Of a stretch of 64,000 nt of DNA, positions 41,453 through 50,879 are shown piece after piece. The position numbers and the translations under genes are program-made. Position 1 is the stretch's first letter, and each line of letters begins with the position of its first letter. The stretch is taken from the NCBI GenBank assembly GCA_020634495.1, contig JACKBR010000013.1:1-64000 (forward strand). Direction: 5' to 3'. The notes under the pieces are model-generated. The model was not told the DNA's origin and ran no database searches. It worked only from the letters and a program-made list of their open reading frames with translations. The stretch comes from Ardenticatenaceae bacterium (GTDB lineage Bacteria > Chloroflexota > Anaerolineae > Promineifilales > Promineifilaceae).

Positions 41453-43702
41453 ATGTCCACGTTAAACCAGGCCGAATTAGAGAAAATTTTGCGCCAGCAA
41501 GAAACGCTGCGCCAAATTATTGAATCGATTAGCAGCGAGCTGGAATTACGGCCGTTGCTCACCAGCATTGTGCAGCACGCCTGTGAACTGCTCGCGGCCG
41601 ATCGCGGCACCATTGGTCTGGTAGATGAAGCCCGCCCGGTTATTCGCACGGAGGCGGTTTACCGGATGCCGCCCGATGAGTTGGGTGCAGAAATGGGCGT
41701 CGGCGTGGGGCTGGCCGGACAGGTGCTGGCCAGCCAGGAACCGCTCATCCTGAACCATTACGGCGAGCTAAACAACCCCACGCAAGAGGAGTTGGTGCAG
41801 GATGCCGTCATTGGGCTGCCCATCTTTTGGCGGGATCGGATGATTGGCTTTTTTGGCATTGGGGCTGCCCCACCGCGCATCTTTAACGAGCAGGACGTGG
41901 AATTGCTGACCCAACTGGCGCGTCATGCGGGCATTGCCATCGAAAATGCCCGGCTTTTTGCCGCAGAGCGTCGTCGGGCGGCCCGCCAGGCCACGCTCAA
42001 CCGCATTGGCGAGATTATTGCCAGCACCCTAGACCTGGAAGAACTGCTGCAATCGGCGATTACGGCCGTTCGTGAGCAGCTCCATTTTGCCGACGCTGGC
42101 GTTTTGTTAAAGGACGATGCCGATGCAGAGATGCTGATTCTGGTTGCCCGCAGCGGCATCTACGCTGAACTGCTGCCAGAAGAGTACCGGCAAAGCATTC
42201 ACCAGGGGATCATCGGGGCCACGGCGCGAGCGCGGCGGCCTGTTTTTACCCAGGATGCCGTTAACGATCCGCGCTATTTGCCCGTGCCTGGCGCGGAGGG
42301 GATTCGCTCTGTAATTGGCATTCCCATCATTGTTAGCGACCAGCTGCTGGGCGTTCTGAATGTGGAATCGTCCGAATTGCTGGCGCAAGATGATGTGGAT
42401 TTGCTGCAAATTGTGGGTGATCAGCTGGGAGTGGCCATTGTCAATGCCCGGCTGTTTGACCAGACGCAGCGCAATCTGGCAGAGACCCAGCTTTTGTACG
42501 AAACCAGCCGTCGCATCACCAATGCCTTTGACGTGGGGGACGTGATTGAAGCCTATTTGCAGTTGGTGGCGGTGCGCGGGCGGTACGTGTGCAACGTGGC
42601 GCTGTATGATTTTGACGATTTTGGCGAACGAACGGCCGTTATCATTCGGGGGTTGTGGTCGCCAGAAGAGGGGCTCCAGCTGCTTCAGCATCACTTTCCT
42701 TACAGCAAAGACGCCCTGGACCCCATGCTAGACGCAGGCCAAACGGTGACCATGGCCAACGTGCATGAAGACCCCCGCGCCAGCGAAATTTTGCGCCAAA
42801 TGCAGGCCGAGGTGGGGCGTCCTGCCCTGGCCATGATTCCCCTGATTGTGCGGCGGCAGCGGATTGGGTTGGTTATTTTGAGCTATTCGGCCGTTTATGA
42901 ATGGTCAGCCAGCGATTTGTGGCCTTACCAGGTAACGGCCGCTCAGTTGGCCACCGCCATAGACACCCGCCAGCAGCAGCTTTTGCTGGTGCAAAGCGGC
43001 CAGGAGATGGCCGTGCTGCACGAGCGGCAGCGGCTGGCCCGCGAACTGCATGATTCGGTCACCCAGCTCGTTTTCAGCATCACTTTAGTTGCCCAATCGT
43101 TGGCCCCGGCCTGGCACCGCGACCCGGCAGAGGGCGAAAAGCGGGTTGACCGGCTGTTGGAGCTTAGCCAGGGGGCGCTGGCCGAGATGCGCACCTTGCT
43201 CTTTGAGCTGCGCTCCACTGAGCTGCCGCCGCTGCCCACAGAAACGGGGGTTCGTCTGCCGGGTGTTGCCCGGCTGCGGCGGGATGGGTTGGTAAAGGCC
43301 CTGGAAAAACACATTGGTTTGCTGGTACACAACGCCCCAGCCATTGAGCTGCAAGCCGATACTTACCGTCCGCATTCATTAGAGTATGAGGTCACACTGT
43401 TTCGCATAGCGCAGGAGGCGCTGAACAATGTGGTGAAATATGCCCAGGCTACCGAGGTTCAAATTCGGCTGTACGAAGAAGCAGATTCGGTTTGCCTGGT
43501 GGTGATTGATAATGGGGTAGGTTTTGATGTGGCGCAGGCGCAAGACGGCCGTTCTGGTAATAAGAAAGGTGGCTTTGGTTTGCACACCATGCAAGAACGA
43601 GCCCAGGCGCACAAAGGGCAGGTGACAATACGTTCGGCGTCTGGACAGGGAACGGCCGTCACGGTATGCTTGCCACAGGAAAATGGAGGGCATTCAGCAT
43701 GA
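41453..43702 (+). CDS. NarL-type sensor histidine kinase with three GAF domains
   Basis: 749 residues, cytosolic. A short helix is followed by GAF 1 (about 25-165; ACELLAADRGTIGLVDEARP, GLAGQVLASQEPL), GAF 2 (about 185-335; HFADAGVLLKDDADAEMLIL, IGIPIIVSDQLLGVLNVES) and GAF 3 (about 345-510; YVCNVALYDFDDF, IPLIVRRQRIGLVILSY). Then HisKA_3 with phospho-His in ERQRLARELHDSVTQLVF near 520-537, and HATPase_c with EALNNVVKYAQA, DNGVGFD and GGFGLHTMQERA. The stop overlaps the start of the LuxR-type regulator (ATGA), so kinase and regulator form a cognate pair. Confidence 0.93.
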   Translation: MSTLNQAELEKILRQQETLRQIIESISSELELRPLLTSIVQHACELLAADRGTIGLVDEARPVIRTEAVYRMPPDELGAEMGVGVGLAGQVLASQEPLILNHYGELNNPTQEELVQDAVIGLPIFWRDRMIGFFGIGAAPPRIFNEQDVELLTQLARHAGIAIENARLFAAERRRAARQATLNRIGEIIASTLDLEELLQSAITAVREQLHFADAGVLLKDDADAEMLILVARSGIYAELLPEEYRQSIHQGIIGATARARRPVFTQDAVNDPRYLPVPGAEGIRSVIGIPIIVSDQLLGVLNVESSELLAQDDVDLLQIVGDQLGVAIVNARLFDQTQRNLAETQLLYETSRRITNAFDVGDVIEAYLQLVAVRGRYVCNVALYDFDDFGERTAVIIRGLWSPEEGLQLLQHHFPYSKDALDPMLDAGQTVTMANVHEDPRASEILRQMQAEVGRPALAMIPLIVRRQRIGLVILSYSAVYEWSASDLWPYQVTAAQLATAIDTRQQQLLLVQSGQEMAVLHERQRLARELHDSVTQLVFSITLVAQSLAPAWHRDPAEGEKRVDRLLELSQGALAEMRTLLFELRSTELPPLPTETGVRLPGVARLRRDGLVKALEKHIGLLVHNAPAIELQADTYRPHSLEYEVTLFRIAQEALNNVVKYAQATEVQIRLYEEADSVCLVVIDNGVGFDVAQAQDGRSGNKKGGFGLHTMQERAQAHKGQVTIRSASGQGTAVTVCLPQENGGHSA

Positions 43703-44334
43703 GTAAAATTCAAGTAATGTTAGTCGATGACCATGCCATCGTGCGCGAGGGATTGCGTATGCTCCTTACCGAAGAAGCAGATATTGAAGTTGTGGGGGAG
43801 GCCAGCAACGGCAAGGAGGCAGTGCTGCGCGCAGAAAAATTGCAGCCGCAGGTGATCTTGATGGATTTGGTAATGCCAGAGATGGACGGCATTGCGGCGA
43901 CCCAGGCCATCCGCCAAAAATTGCCCAACTGCCAGGTGCTGGTGCTCACCAGCTTTGCCGAAGACAAGCGCGTGCCGGACGCCATTCAGTCAGGGGCCAT
44001 TGGTTATTTGCTCAAAGATGTGCTAAAGGGGGATTTGCTGTCGGCCATTCATGCGGCCGTTCGCGGCGAACCCACCCTGCATCCCGAAGCCCAGCGCCAG
44101 CTAATGCGCCAGATGACCCAGCCTGCGCCAAAAAATTTGCTCGATGCGCTCACCGAGCGAGAAATGGACGTGCTCCGTCTCATTGCCAGGGGCCAGAGCA
44201 ACAAAGAGATTGCCGCCTCGCTGCACCTCACCGAAGGCACGGTTAAGGGCTACGTCAGCACCATCCTGGGCAAGCTCCAGGTAGCGGATCGCACCCAGGC
44301 GGCGCTTTATGCTGTGAAACACGGAGTTGAATAA
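43699..44334 (+). CDS. NarL/LuxR family response regulator
   Basis: 211 residues from ATG 43699, overlapping the kinase stop. Receiver domain 1-120 with acidic pair VDDHA at 10-11, phosphoacceptor D56 in VILMDLVMPEMDG, Thr/Ser in VLTSFAED and Lys in YLLKDVLKGD. LuxR-type DNA-binding domain about 145-208 (LTEREMDVLRLIARGQSNKE, IAASLHLTEGTVKGYVSTIL). All phosphorylation residues are intact. Paired with the three-GAF kinase; target genes unknown, perhaps the downstream APH-like kinase and receiver. Confidence 0.95.
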   Translation: MSKIQVMLVDDHAIVREGLRMLLTEEADIEVVGEASNGKEAVLRAEKLQPQVILMDLVMPEMDGIAATQAIRQKLPNCQVLVLTSFAEDKRVPDAIQSGAIGYLLKDVLKGDLLSAIHAAVRGEPTLHPEAQRQLMRQMTQPAPKNLLDALTEREMDVLRLIARGQSNKEIAASLHLTEGTVKGYVSTILGKLQVADRTQAALYAVKHGVE

Positions 44335-44337
44335 CGT

Positions 44338-45351
44338 TTGTTAGAAAAACCTGATCTCCAAGACGAAAAAATTGTTGATTGTTTGCAAAAGGCGTATGGG
44401 CTGAAGATTGGCGGGGTGAGTTTTCTACCGCTGGGGGCTGATGTGAACACGGCCGTTTACCGCATCACCACCCCAGACGGCACCCCTTATTTTTTGAAGC
44501 TGCGCAGCGGCGATTTTGAGAAAACTTCCATTTTGCTGCCCAAATTTTTAAGCGACCAGGGCATTGGGCAGGTGATTGCCCCCCTGACTACAAAAACGGG
44601 TGACTTGTGGAGTGGCCTGGATAGGTTTACCGCTGTGCTGTACCCTTTTGTGGCGGGGCAAGATGCCTACGACAGGGAAATGCAGCCCCACCATTGGCAG
44701 GCGTTTGGCAAAACGTTGCGGCAGATCCATTCTGTGACCTTGCCGCCAGCATTGGCCCAGGCGCTGCCGCGAGAGAGCTTCACTGGGCAGTGGCGGGACT
44801 TTGTCAAAAGTACGCTGAGCTGGCTAGAGAATGCCCAGTTTGACGATCCGGTTATGGCGGAAACGGCCGTTGTGCTAAAAAAAGAAGAAGCCGTCATTCT
44901 TGATCTGGTCGGCCGGGCCGAACGGCTGGCGCAGCTGGCCCAGACACGCTCCCTGGAGTTTGTGGTTTGCCATGCAGACATTCATGCCGGTAACATTTTG
45001 CTGACGCCAGAGGATGCCTTTTACATTGTGGATTGGGACACGCTGCTGCTGGCCCCCAAGGAACGAGATTTAATGTATTTGGGGGCCGGGCTGCTGGGCG
45101 ATTGGCTTTCTCCACGTGAAGAAGAAGCCTGTTTTTATGCCGCCTACGGCCAGACGCCAATTGATTTTGATCTGCTGGCGTACTACCGTTACGAGCGCAT
45201 TGTGCAAGATATTGCTTCCTTTGGCGAGGAATTATTAACTCCTGGGGGCAGCCGGATCGACCGGGAGCAATCTTTGCATTACTTGAAGTCTAACTTTTTA
45301 CCCAACAGCACAATTGCGCTTGCGTATCAGTCAGACAAAACCACTGCTTAA
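44338..45351 (+). CDS. APH-family phosphotransferase (spectinomycin phosphotransferase-like)
   Basis: 337 residues from TTG 44338 with GGAG 11 bases upstream, immediately after the regulator. Protein-kinase-like fold: N-lobe with FLPLGADVNTAVYRITTPDG and YFLKLRSGDFE (candidate ATP lysine), C-lobe with the Brenner motif VVCHADIHAGNILL (catalytic Asp, metal Asn) near 215, and IVDWDTLLLAPKERDL (metal Asp). Sequence style fits the APH(9)/YcbJ-like group that phosphorylates aminocyclitols or other small molecules. A resistance role is possible but unproven; it may act on a cell metabolite. Likely in one operon with the two-component pair. Confidence 0.85.
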   Translation: MLEKPDLQDEKIVDCLQKAYGLKIGGVSFLPLGADVNTAVYRITTPDGTPYFLKLRSGDFEKTSILLPKFLSDQGIGQVIAPLTTKTGDLWSGLDRFTAVLYPFVAGQDAYDREMQPHHWQAFGKTLRQIHSVTLPPALAQALPRESFTGQWRDFVKSTLSWLENAQFDDPVMAETAVVLKKEEAVILDLVGRAERLAQLAQTRSLEFVVCHADIHAGNILLTPEDAFYIVDWDTLLLAPKERDLMYLGAGLLGDWLSPREEEACFYAAYGQTPIDFDLLAYYRYERIVQDIASFGEELLTPGGSRIDREQSLHYLKSNFLPNSTIALAYQSDKTTA

Positions 45352-45454
45352 TCCGGCCCCTAACTTTCGTCAGGTGTTTTTCCCTCCCAATTTGATGCAG
45401 TAAAGTTGACTCCTGCCAGATGTGTGCCTGTCGCGTTTCCATTATGCTGGCAGC

Positions 45455-45850
45455 ATGATGACACAAACCTCCCTTCTCAAAATTTTATTGGTGGATGATG
45501 CCGCCTCGGTGCGGCAGGCGCTGCGTTGGCTAATGGAAGAAGTGCCTGGCTTCCAGGTGGTGGGCGAGGCGGCTGATGGTGATACGGCCGTTCAGCTATG
45601 CCATGATCTCCAGCCGGATGTCGTTGTTCTCGACATCGATTTGCCGAACAAAAATGGCTTTCGCGTTTCCCGCTTGCTCAAAGAAACAATCCCGCAAATT
45701 CACATCATTGTGCTCTCTGGGCATGGCGACGTGGCCACGCGCCAGTTGGCCGCCCAGGTTGGGGCCGATGCTTTTGTGGAAAAAAGCGATGGTTGGCAGC
45801 CGTTGCTGGCTCAATTAAAAGGCGCGGCCGGTTTCACAGGGCAAATGTAG
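45455..45850 (+). CDS. Single-domain response regulator (receiver only)
   Basis: 131 residues from the double ATG at 45455; the frame upstream to 45422 is less likely. Receiver domain only: LLVDDAASVRQALR (acidic pair), D60 in VVVLDIDLPNKNGF, Ser in IIVLSGHGD and Lys in AFVEKSDGW. No output domain, so it likely works by protein contact, phosphorelay or as a phosphate sink for the kinase at 41453. Fourth gene in the same direction in this signalling cluster, 100 bases after the APH-like gene. Confidence 0.88.
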   Translation: MMTQTSLLKILLVDDAASVRQALRWLMEEVPGFQVVGEAADGDTAVQLCHDLQPDVVVLDIDLPNKNGFRVSRLLKETIPQIHIIVLSGHGDVATRQLAAQVGADAFVEKSDGWQPLLAQLKGAAGFTGQM

Positions 45851-45877
45851 AATTTGTCCCCCGACGGTGAGGGAGCA

Positions 45878-47605
45878 TCAGGCCATTGGCAATCGTTTTT
45901 CAATCTCCGCTTCAAGCAAGGCAATCATTTGCCCAACCATGTCATGGTTGTAGGCAAACGCAACGTTGGCTGCCTGGTAAAGTGCAGGCAGCGGTTGGGT
46001 GCCACCCAAAGCCAAAGCATGTCGGTAATCTTTTACCGCCTGTGCCTGATCTTCCATGGCGTTGCGCCAGATTTGCAGCGCACCCAGCTGGGCCAGACCA
46101 TATTCGATGTAGTAAAACGGGGCGCGGAAGATGTGCTGCTTACGGTGCCAGCCAGTCACCAAGACGTCTTCAAAACCGCTAAAATCAATTTGCGGCAGGT
46201 AACGCTGCCACAATTCTTGCCACTTGGCATCACACTTGGCGGCATCTACCGCATCATCAATGTGCAAATATGCCCAATGTTGGAAGGCGTCTACCACCGC
46301 CATGTAGGGCCAAAAGAGGACGATCTTTTCGAGATGGGTTACAAACCAATTGTCAGCCTCTTCTGGGGTGAAGAAGCCATCGGCAACGACGCCTCCACCG
46401 TTTTTGGTGATGTAGGGCGCGGTTAGCAGCTCCATGGCCATGGAGGCTACTTCGTTGAACTCCATGGGGGAAGCCTTTTGGGGATGGTAGGGCAGTTTGT
46501 TGCGCTCGAAGTTGTGGAAGGCGTGGCCAGCTTCGTGGAACAGGGTGCGGATGTCGGAGCCGGTGCCGGTGCTGTTCATGAAGATAAACGGCCGTTTCGA
46601 TGCTGGGAAATTTGTGCAGTAAGCGCCGGGCGCTTTGCCCTTGCGGTTGGGCATGTCTAGCAGCGATTCTTGCCGCATGGTGTTGAAATAGTCGCCCAGA
46701 ACCGGGTCTACCTGATGGAAAATGGTAGCAGATGTTTGGGCAAGTTGATCGGTGCTGGCGAACGGCCGTAGCGTTGGCAGCGCATACAAATAAGCATCCG
46801 CTTTAACGTCCCAAGGGCGCAGCGTGTTGACGCCCAGCTTTTGCCGGTACCGTTCATAAACCTTGCTGGCCGCCGGTACCACCACATCGGCAATGGCCTG
46901 ATGAAACGTGGCGGCGTCTTCTGGCGTGTAATCAAAACGCTTTTTGAGCTGCCAGACATACGCCCGGTAATTTGCCAGCCCGGCGTTTTGGGCGATTTTA
47001 TGGCGCAGCGGCAGCAGCTCGGCCCACAGATCATTAAGCGCGGCCCGGTCTTCCAGTCGGCGGTCGGCCATGAGCCGCCAACCGCGCTCGCGCAGGTTCC
47101 GGTCTGGGGTTTCTAGCCTGGCAGCCAGCTGGGTGAGGGTGATTTCTTCACCTTCCCAGGCTACCGTTTGCCCGCCAATGATCCGGTTGTAAACCTGCGC
47201 TCGCTTCATCTGCTGACTGATGATGGGGATATTTTTCTCCTGGAAAAGCGCGGCGTCGGTGCGCATATTGCGCAGGGGAATTTCTAAGCCGTCCGGTTCC
47301 AGCCCGCTGGCCAGCAATCTGGCTTCTAGCTTGTTTTCGGCAACTTCAAGGTGGGGGAAAATCTCGTCCAAATAGCGATTCATCGCCGCTTCGGCGGCAT
47401 CGTCATGGGTGTTTTGGGTTGTGGCCACGCGCAGCCGGGATGATTTTTCGGCCAACAGCTGGCTTAGCTTGCTCCAATCGGACAGCCATTGGTGAACAGT
47501 TTCTGGGGTTAACGGCCGTTCCTGTAAATCAGCATAAAAGGGGGCAATCTGCTCCCAGGGCCAGGTGTTAAATTCATCAATTGTCGTGGGTAATTGGGTA
47601 AACAT
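45878..47605 (-). CDS. pepF: M3-family oligoendopeptidase F
   Basis: Cytosolic zinc endopeptidase cutting oligopeptides, involved in peptide turnover. 575 residues, the family norm. The zinc motif HEAGH appears in TLFHEAGHAFHNFERN near residue 362 with the third ligand Glu in EFNEVASMAMELL about 25 residues on. The N-terminal helical part (TPETVHQWLSDWSKLSQLLA) and AYCTNFPASKRPFIFMNSTG, which precedes the active site, fit the M3B group. Complete, no anomalies. Convergent with the signalling cluster. Confidence 0.93.
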   Translation of the reverse strand: MFTQLPTTIDEFNTWPWEQIAPFYADLQERPLTPETVHQWLSDWSKLSQLLAEKSSRLRVATTQNTHDDAAEAAMNRYLDEIFPHLEVAENKLEARLLASGLEPDGLEIPLRNMRTDAALFQEKNIPIISQQMKRAQVYNRIIGGQTVAWEGEEITLTQLAARLETPDRNLRERGWRLMADRRLEDRAALNDLWAELLPLRHKIAQNAGLANYRAYVWQLKKRFDYTPEDAATFHQAIADVVVPAASKVYERYRQKLGVNTLRPWDVKADAYLYALPTLRPFASTDQLAQTSATIFHQVDPVLGDYFNTMRQESLLDMPNRKGKAPGAYCTNFPASKRPFIFMNSTGTGSDIRTLFHEAGHAFHNFERNKLPYHPQKASPMEFNEVASMAMELLTAPYITKNGGGVVADGFFTPEEADNWFVTHLEKIVLFWPYMAVVDAFQHWAYLHIDDAVDAAKCDAKWQELWQRYLPQIDFSGFEDVLVTGWHRKQHIFRAPFYYIEYGLAQLGALQIWRNAMEDQAQAVKDYRHALALGGTQPLPALYQAANVAFAYNHDMVGQMIALLEAEIEKRLPMA

Positions 47606-47713
47606 GGGCCTCCATAGTGGCGTCTTGATTTCGCATATTTAACTGCAATCAATCATTTAAATAATTTCAAATGATGAGGATGATAAGGAGAAAAAGCTGA
47701 GTTGTCAAGGATT

Positions 47714-49255
47714 TTACGGGTTTTCTGGGAGGGCTTCATCATGGGCAGTGGCCTGGCCTACAACGCGAATGCCAAACGGCCGTTTTCCCCGATTGACCCG
47801 TGCCACCAAATCTGCCACCCGCATCCCGCCCAGCGTGACGCCAGCGGTGGATTGGCCAGGGAAAATTGAATCGCCAACCAGCCACACATTTTCAAGGCCG
47901 GTGGCTGGCCCCCGCGCCTGCAAAAGCGATTTTTGGGGAAAGCCACCCACCATGCCAGACGGCCGTCTGGTAAAAAATTCAAACGTCACCGGCGTGCCGG
48001 GCAGCGTAAGCTCGATGGCTGCACGCAGGCCAGGCAGCGCAATTTCGGCAGCGCTGAGCAGGCGTTGGGTGTACGCCTCACGGCGGGCGAGGTAAGCGGC
48101 TTTGTCGCTGTGGTGCAGCTGCCACCAGGGGGCAATTGCCGTGTGTGTAGACAGCGTCAGGGCGCGATGGCCTGCCGGGGCGCGGCGGTGGTCGGCTGGT
48201 TCAGACATGGAAATAAAGACGGAATTGCCTTCGCCTAACGGCCGTTCCGCATCCACAATCACCTGGTGATGGCCCGTGCTCTCCGGCGGCAGTTTGGCGG
48301 CATCGACCCCCAGGTAAAGCGTGAAGGCACCCCAGGTAGCCTCCCGTTGGCGCACTTCACGGGCTAATTGACGTGGCGCAGCTTCGCCCAGTAAATGGCG
48401 CAAGGCCCACGGCGTGAGATTTGCCACCAGGTTGTCGGCGGCTAACCGTAAGCCTTTGTTGGTTTGGATGGCCGCGGCACGGCCGTTTTCCATTTCAATT
48501 TGCGTTACCTGCTGGCGAAAAAGCACATTGCCGCCGTTTTGCCGAATCCAGTTCACCAACGTGTCAGCCAGGGTGCCAATGCCGCCCTGCACATGGTTGA
48601 CGCCACGCCGAGGCAGATCCAGCGCTGCGCTGCCGTACAGCGCGTTGGCCTGGTCGCTGGTGGTTTGGGCGGAGATGAGCAGTTGGGCATCCAAAAAGGC
48701 GCGAAACATCGGATTGTCTTGGAGGGCCAGGCTGCCAACCGTGCGCAGCAGGTAGGGCAGGGCGCGTAGAGTTGTGGGGCGCACGGCGCGGGTCACTGTG
48801 TAAATGTCGTGTAGCGATTCTGGTGGCCAGGGAAACGGCCGTGACGAAACATCCCAGGCAATATCCGCCAGCAATTCCAATTTTTGCCAAAATGGTTCCG
48901 TGCCAGGAAAGGCTGCTTGCCGTTCTGCCTGCCACTGCTGCGGGTCGGCCCATTGAGTGACGGTACGGCCGTTTGGCAAATGCACCACCCAGGCCGGATC
49001 AACGGGGTGGACGGGCCAGCTCAGGCCCAGCGCTTCGGCTACGCGAGCGTGTGGCCCGCCAGCAGAAAAGCCGCCAGCCAGCGTTGCTCCGGCATCGAAG
49101 CGATACTTTTTATGATAAAAGGTTCCTGCGCTGCCGCCGGGATAAACGTGCGCCTCCAAAACGGTGACGCGATGCCCCGCCTTAAGCAGCAGCGCCCCGG
49201 CGGTTAGCCCGCCAATGCCTGCGCCAATGATGAGGGTGTGGGGTGGTTTGGTCAT
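47714..49255 (-). CDS. CrtI/CrtD-like FAD-dependent carotenoid desaturase or isomerase
   Basis: 513 residues from ATG 49255. The 46-residue in-frame extension to 49393 only translates the GCGAGTTTGC tandem repeats (PLANSQT units) and is rejected. N-terminal dinucleotide motif TLIIGAGIGGLTAGALLLKA, then VLEAHVYPGGSAGTF, the hallmark of the phytoene-desaturase family; near the C terminus NVWLVGDSIFPGQSTAGVTL is the FAD-binding end motif. It lies downstream of DUF1295 and SRPBCC genes on the same strand. Precise substrate (carotenoid, retinoid or another lipid) is not readable. Confidence 0.88.
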   Translation of the reverse strand: MTKPPHTLIIGAGIGGLTAGALLLKAGHRVTVLEAHVYPGGSAGTFYHKKYRFDAGATLAGGFSAGGPHARVAEALGLSWPVHPVDPAWVVHLPNGRTVTQWADPQQWQAERQAAFPGTEPFWQKLELLADIAWDVSSRPFPWPPESLHDIYTVTRAVRPTTLRALPYLLRTVGSLALQDNPMFRAFLDAQLLISAQTTSDQANALYGSAALDLPRRGVNHVQGGIGTLADTLVNWIRQNGGNVLFRQQVTQIEMENGRAAAIQTNKGLRLAADNLVANLTPWALRHLLGEAAPRQLAREVRQREATWGAFTLYLGVDAAKLPPESTGHHQVIVDAERPLGEGNSVFISMSEPADHRRAPAGHRALTLSTHTAIAPWWQLHHSDKAAYLARREAYTQRLLSAAEIALPGLRAAIELTLPGTPVTFEFFTRRPSGMVGGFPQKSLLQARGPATGLENVWLVGDSIFPGQSTAGVTLGGMRVADLVARVNRGKRPFGIRVVGQATAHDEALPENP

Positions 49256-49261
49256 AATTGT

Positions 49262-49437
49262 TTGTGGGTTTGCGAGTGGGCAAGTGGGCAAGTGGGCGAG
49301 TGGGCGAGTTTGCGAGTTTGCAAGTGGGCGAGTTTGCGAGTTTGCGAGTGGCGAGTTTGCGAGTGGGCGAGCGCCCAACTTTTCACTTATCACTTATCAC
49401 TTTTCACTTATTACTTTTCACTCTTCACTCTTCACTT
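49262..49437. repeat. GCGAGTTTGC/CAAGTGGGC tandem repeat, copy 2, plus TTTTCACTTATCAC units
   Basis: Units of 7-9 bases (GTGGGCAA, GTGGGCGA, GTTTGCGA, GTTTGCAA) run 49262-49370, then TTTTCACTTATCACTTATCA type units to 49437. The latter also occur near 16015-16080 in inverted form (AGTGAAAAGTGAATAG). It fills the gap between DUF1295 and the CrtI-like gene. Confidence 0.6.
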
Positions 49438-50217
49438 ACCCGTCTTTGGAAACCAGGGAAAAAACGCATTTGTGTTTTTGACATACGTTTCATAACCGGG
49501 TTTGCTCTTTTTTAGTCCTTTTTCAAGCAGGGCTACGCCAGAGACGCGGATGATGAGAATGGTCATCAAAACTGCGCCGAGGATGGGCAACATGGAACCG
49601 GCTGCCAGGGAGAAAAGGGCAAAGCTCCACCAAACGGCCGAATCGCCAAAATAGTTGGGATGCCGCGTGTAGCGCCAGAAGCCGGTCGTGAGCAGCTTGC
49701 CCTTGTTGGCCGGATCGGCTTTGAAACGGGCCAGCTGGTAATCGCCCCCGGCTTCAAACGCGAATCCGATGAGGAAAACGGCCGTTGCCACAAAATCTAG
49801 CCAGTTCAATTTGCCACCTTGAATTTGCGCCCCCAGCAGCGGCGAAGAAACCAGGGTCATCAGCACCCCTTGCAGCAAAAAGACCTGAAAGAAGCTAAAC
49901 CACCAGTAACGATCTGGGCCGTATTTTTGGCGAAACTGCTGGTAGCGATAATCTTCCCCGTGCCCCCAGTTGCGCCAGAGGAGATAAATTGAAAGCCGCA
50001 GCCCCCAAGCCGTCGCCAGCAGAGTAACGAGCAGCTTGCGATTGTCCCAGCCTGCATCTGCCTGGCTGAAATAGACCCAGGCCAGAATAACAAAGCCTGC
50101 GCCCCAAAAAGGATCGACAATGCTGGCGTTTTTAAGGTAAACGCTGAGCAGCCAGAGCAGCGTCATGGCGACTATGATGGCCAGAAAACCAATGCCCCAA
50201 ATTGCAAAAAATGACAT
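49432..50217 (-). CDS. DUF1295 (steroid 5-alpha-reductase-like) membrane protein
   Basis: 261 residues from ATG 50217; the frame continues to 50700 but reads antisense of the next gene and is rejected. Multi-helix membrane protein: AIIVAMTLLWLLSVYLKNAS, SIVDPFWGAGFVILAWVYFS, LLVTLLATAWGLRLSIYLLW, then the characteristic GFWRYTRHPNYFGDSAVWW, conserved in DUF1295/ICMT-like NADPH reductases and methyltransferases. Acts in the membrane on an unidentified lipid. Context with a CrtI-like oxidoreductase and an SRPBCC protein suggests a small lipid- or isoprenoid-modifying operon. Confidence 0.88.
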   Translation of the reverse strand: MSFFAIWGIGFLAIIVAMTLLWLLSVYLKNASIVDPFWGAGFVILAWVYFSQADAGWDNRKLLVTLLATAWGLRLSIYLLWRNWGHGEDYRYQQFRQKYGPDRYWWFSFFQVFLLQGVLMTLVSSPLLGAQIQGGKLNWLDFVATAVFLIGFAFEAGGDYQLARFKADPANKGKLLTTGFWRYTRHPNYFGDSAVWWSFALFSLAAGSMLPILGAVLMTILIIRVSGVALLEKGLKKSKPGYETYVKNTNAFFPWFPKTGK

Positions 50218-50263
50218 GATAAGTTCCTTTAATGAGGCGTGAAACGTGAAGCGTGATTTTTTT

Positions 50264-50749
50264 TCATGCTTTACTTGATTTAAAATAGGCAGCCGCTTTT
50301 TTCTGTTGCTGCTGCACGTACCAGCGAGTGAGCCATTTGCGGGCGGTGAAGAGGACGAAGAGTCCAGCTTTGTTGAACAGCAGGCGGCTAAGCAGGCCGG
50401 GCAGCCCTGGTTTGTGGCTGTATTCGATGTGCTCGTGAACCTGGGTAGTTTGGGGCGATACGGCCGTAAACCGGTGGGTGTGCTGCCAATGTTTGAGTGG
50501 CCCACTTGCCTGCGTATCGGTGAAGCCGCTGCTGGAAACGTTGGAATGCACTGCCAGCCAGCGCAGCGGCAGCGGGCCGAACCACAGCGTAAATTCCGCC
50601 TCGGAACCTTCGCCCAGCGGCTCGAAGCGGTGAATCTGGACAAAGATTGGCGGCGGTGACAGCTTTTTGAGGATGCGGGTGTCGTGGTGAAAATCGGCAA
50701 CGGCCGTTTTCGGGGCGTGTACCATAAATTTAAAATCGAATGTGATCAT
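50264..50749 (-). CDS. SRPBCC (START/cyclase-like) ligand-binding protein
   Basis: 161 residues. N-terminal beta strand FDFKFMVHAPKTAVADFHHD, then LSPPPIFVQIHRFEPLGEGS, FTLWFGPLPLRWLAVHSNVS, VHEHIEYSHKPGLPG and a long final helix LLFNKAGLFVLFTARKWLTR, the order of the Bet v1-like fold. Such proteins bind hydrophobic ligands and appear with lipid-modifying enzymes. It starts the minus-strand set SRPBCC, DUF1295, CrtI-like, with a gap of 46 bases to DUF1295. No signal peptide. Function unknown. Confidence 0.78.
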   Translation of the reverse strand: MITFDFKFMVHAPKTAVADFHHDTRILKKLSPPPIFVQIHRFEPLGEGSEAEFTLWFGPLPLRWLAVHSNVSSSGFTDTQASGPLKHWQHTHRFTAVSPQTTQVHEHIEYSHKPGLPGLLSRLLFNKAGLFVLFTARKWLTRWYVQQQQKKAAAYFKSSKA

Positions 50750-50879
50750 ATTTGCTCCGGGTACTGTGTAAAAGCGGGTAACTCCTTTAAATAAACCGCT
50801 GCCATGATGGAATTATACAATTTGTCCAATATTTGTCAATATATTGCGCCACTTGTACAGCTTTTAAGATTTTTTCTAG

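Noticed and set aside
44338..45351. Definite antibiotic resistance gene
   Set aside because: The APH fold is clear, but its position in a signalling operon and lack of a close named match do not justify a resistance call.
49256..49393. N-terminal extension of the CrtI-like protein with PLANSQT repeats
   Set aside because: It is a translation of the GCGAGTTTGC tandem repeat; the conserved dinucleotide-binding start begins right after ATG 49255.
50218..50700. Long N-terminal extension of the DUF1295 protein
   Set aside because: This part is a shadow of the SRPBCC gene read in another frame; the family starts at ATG 50217.
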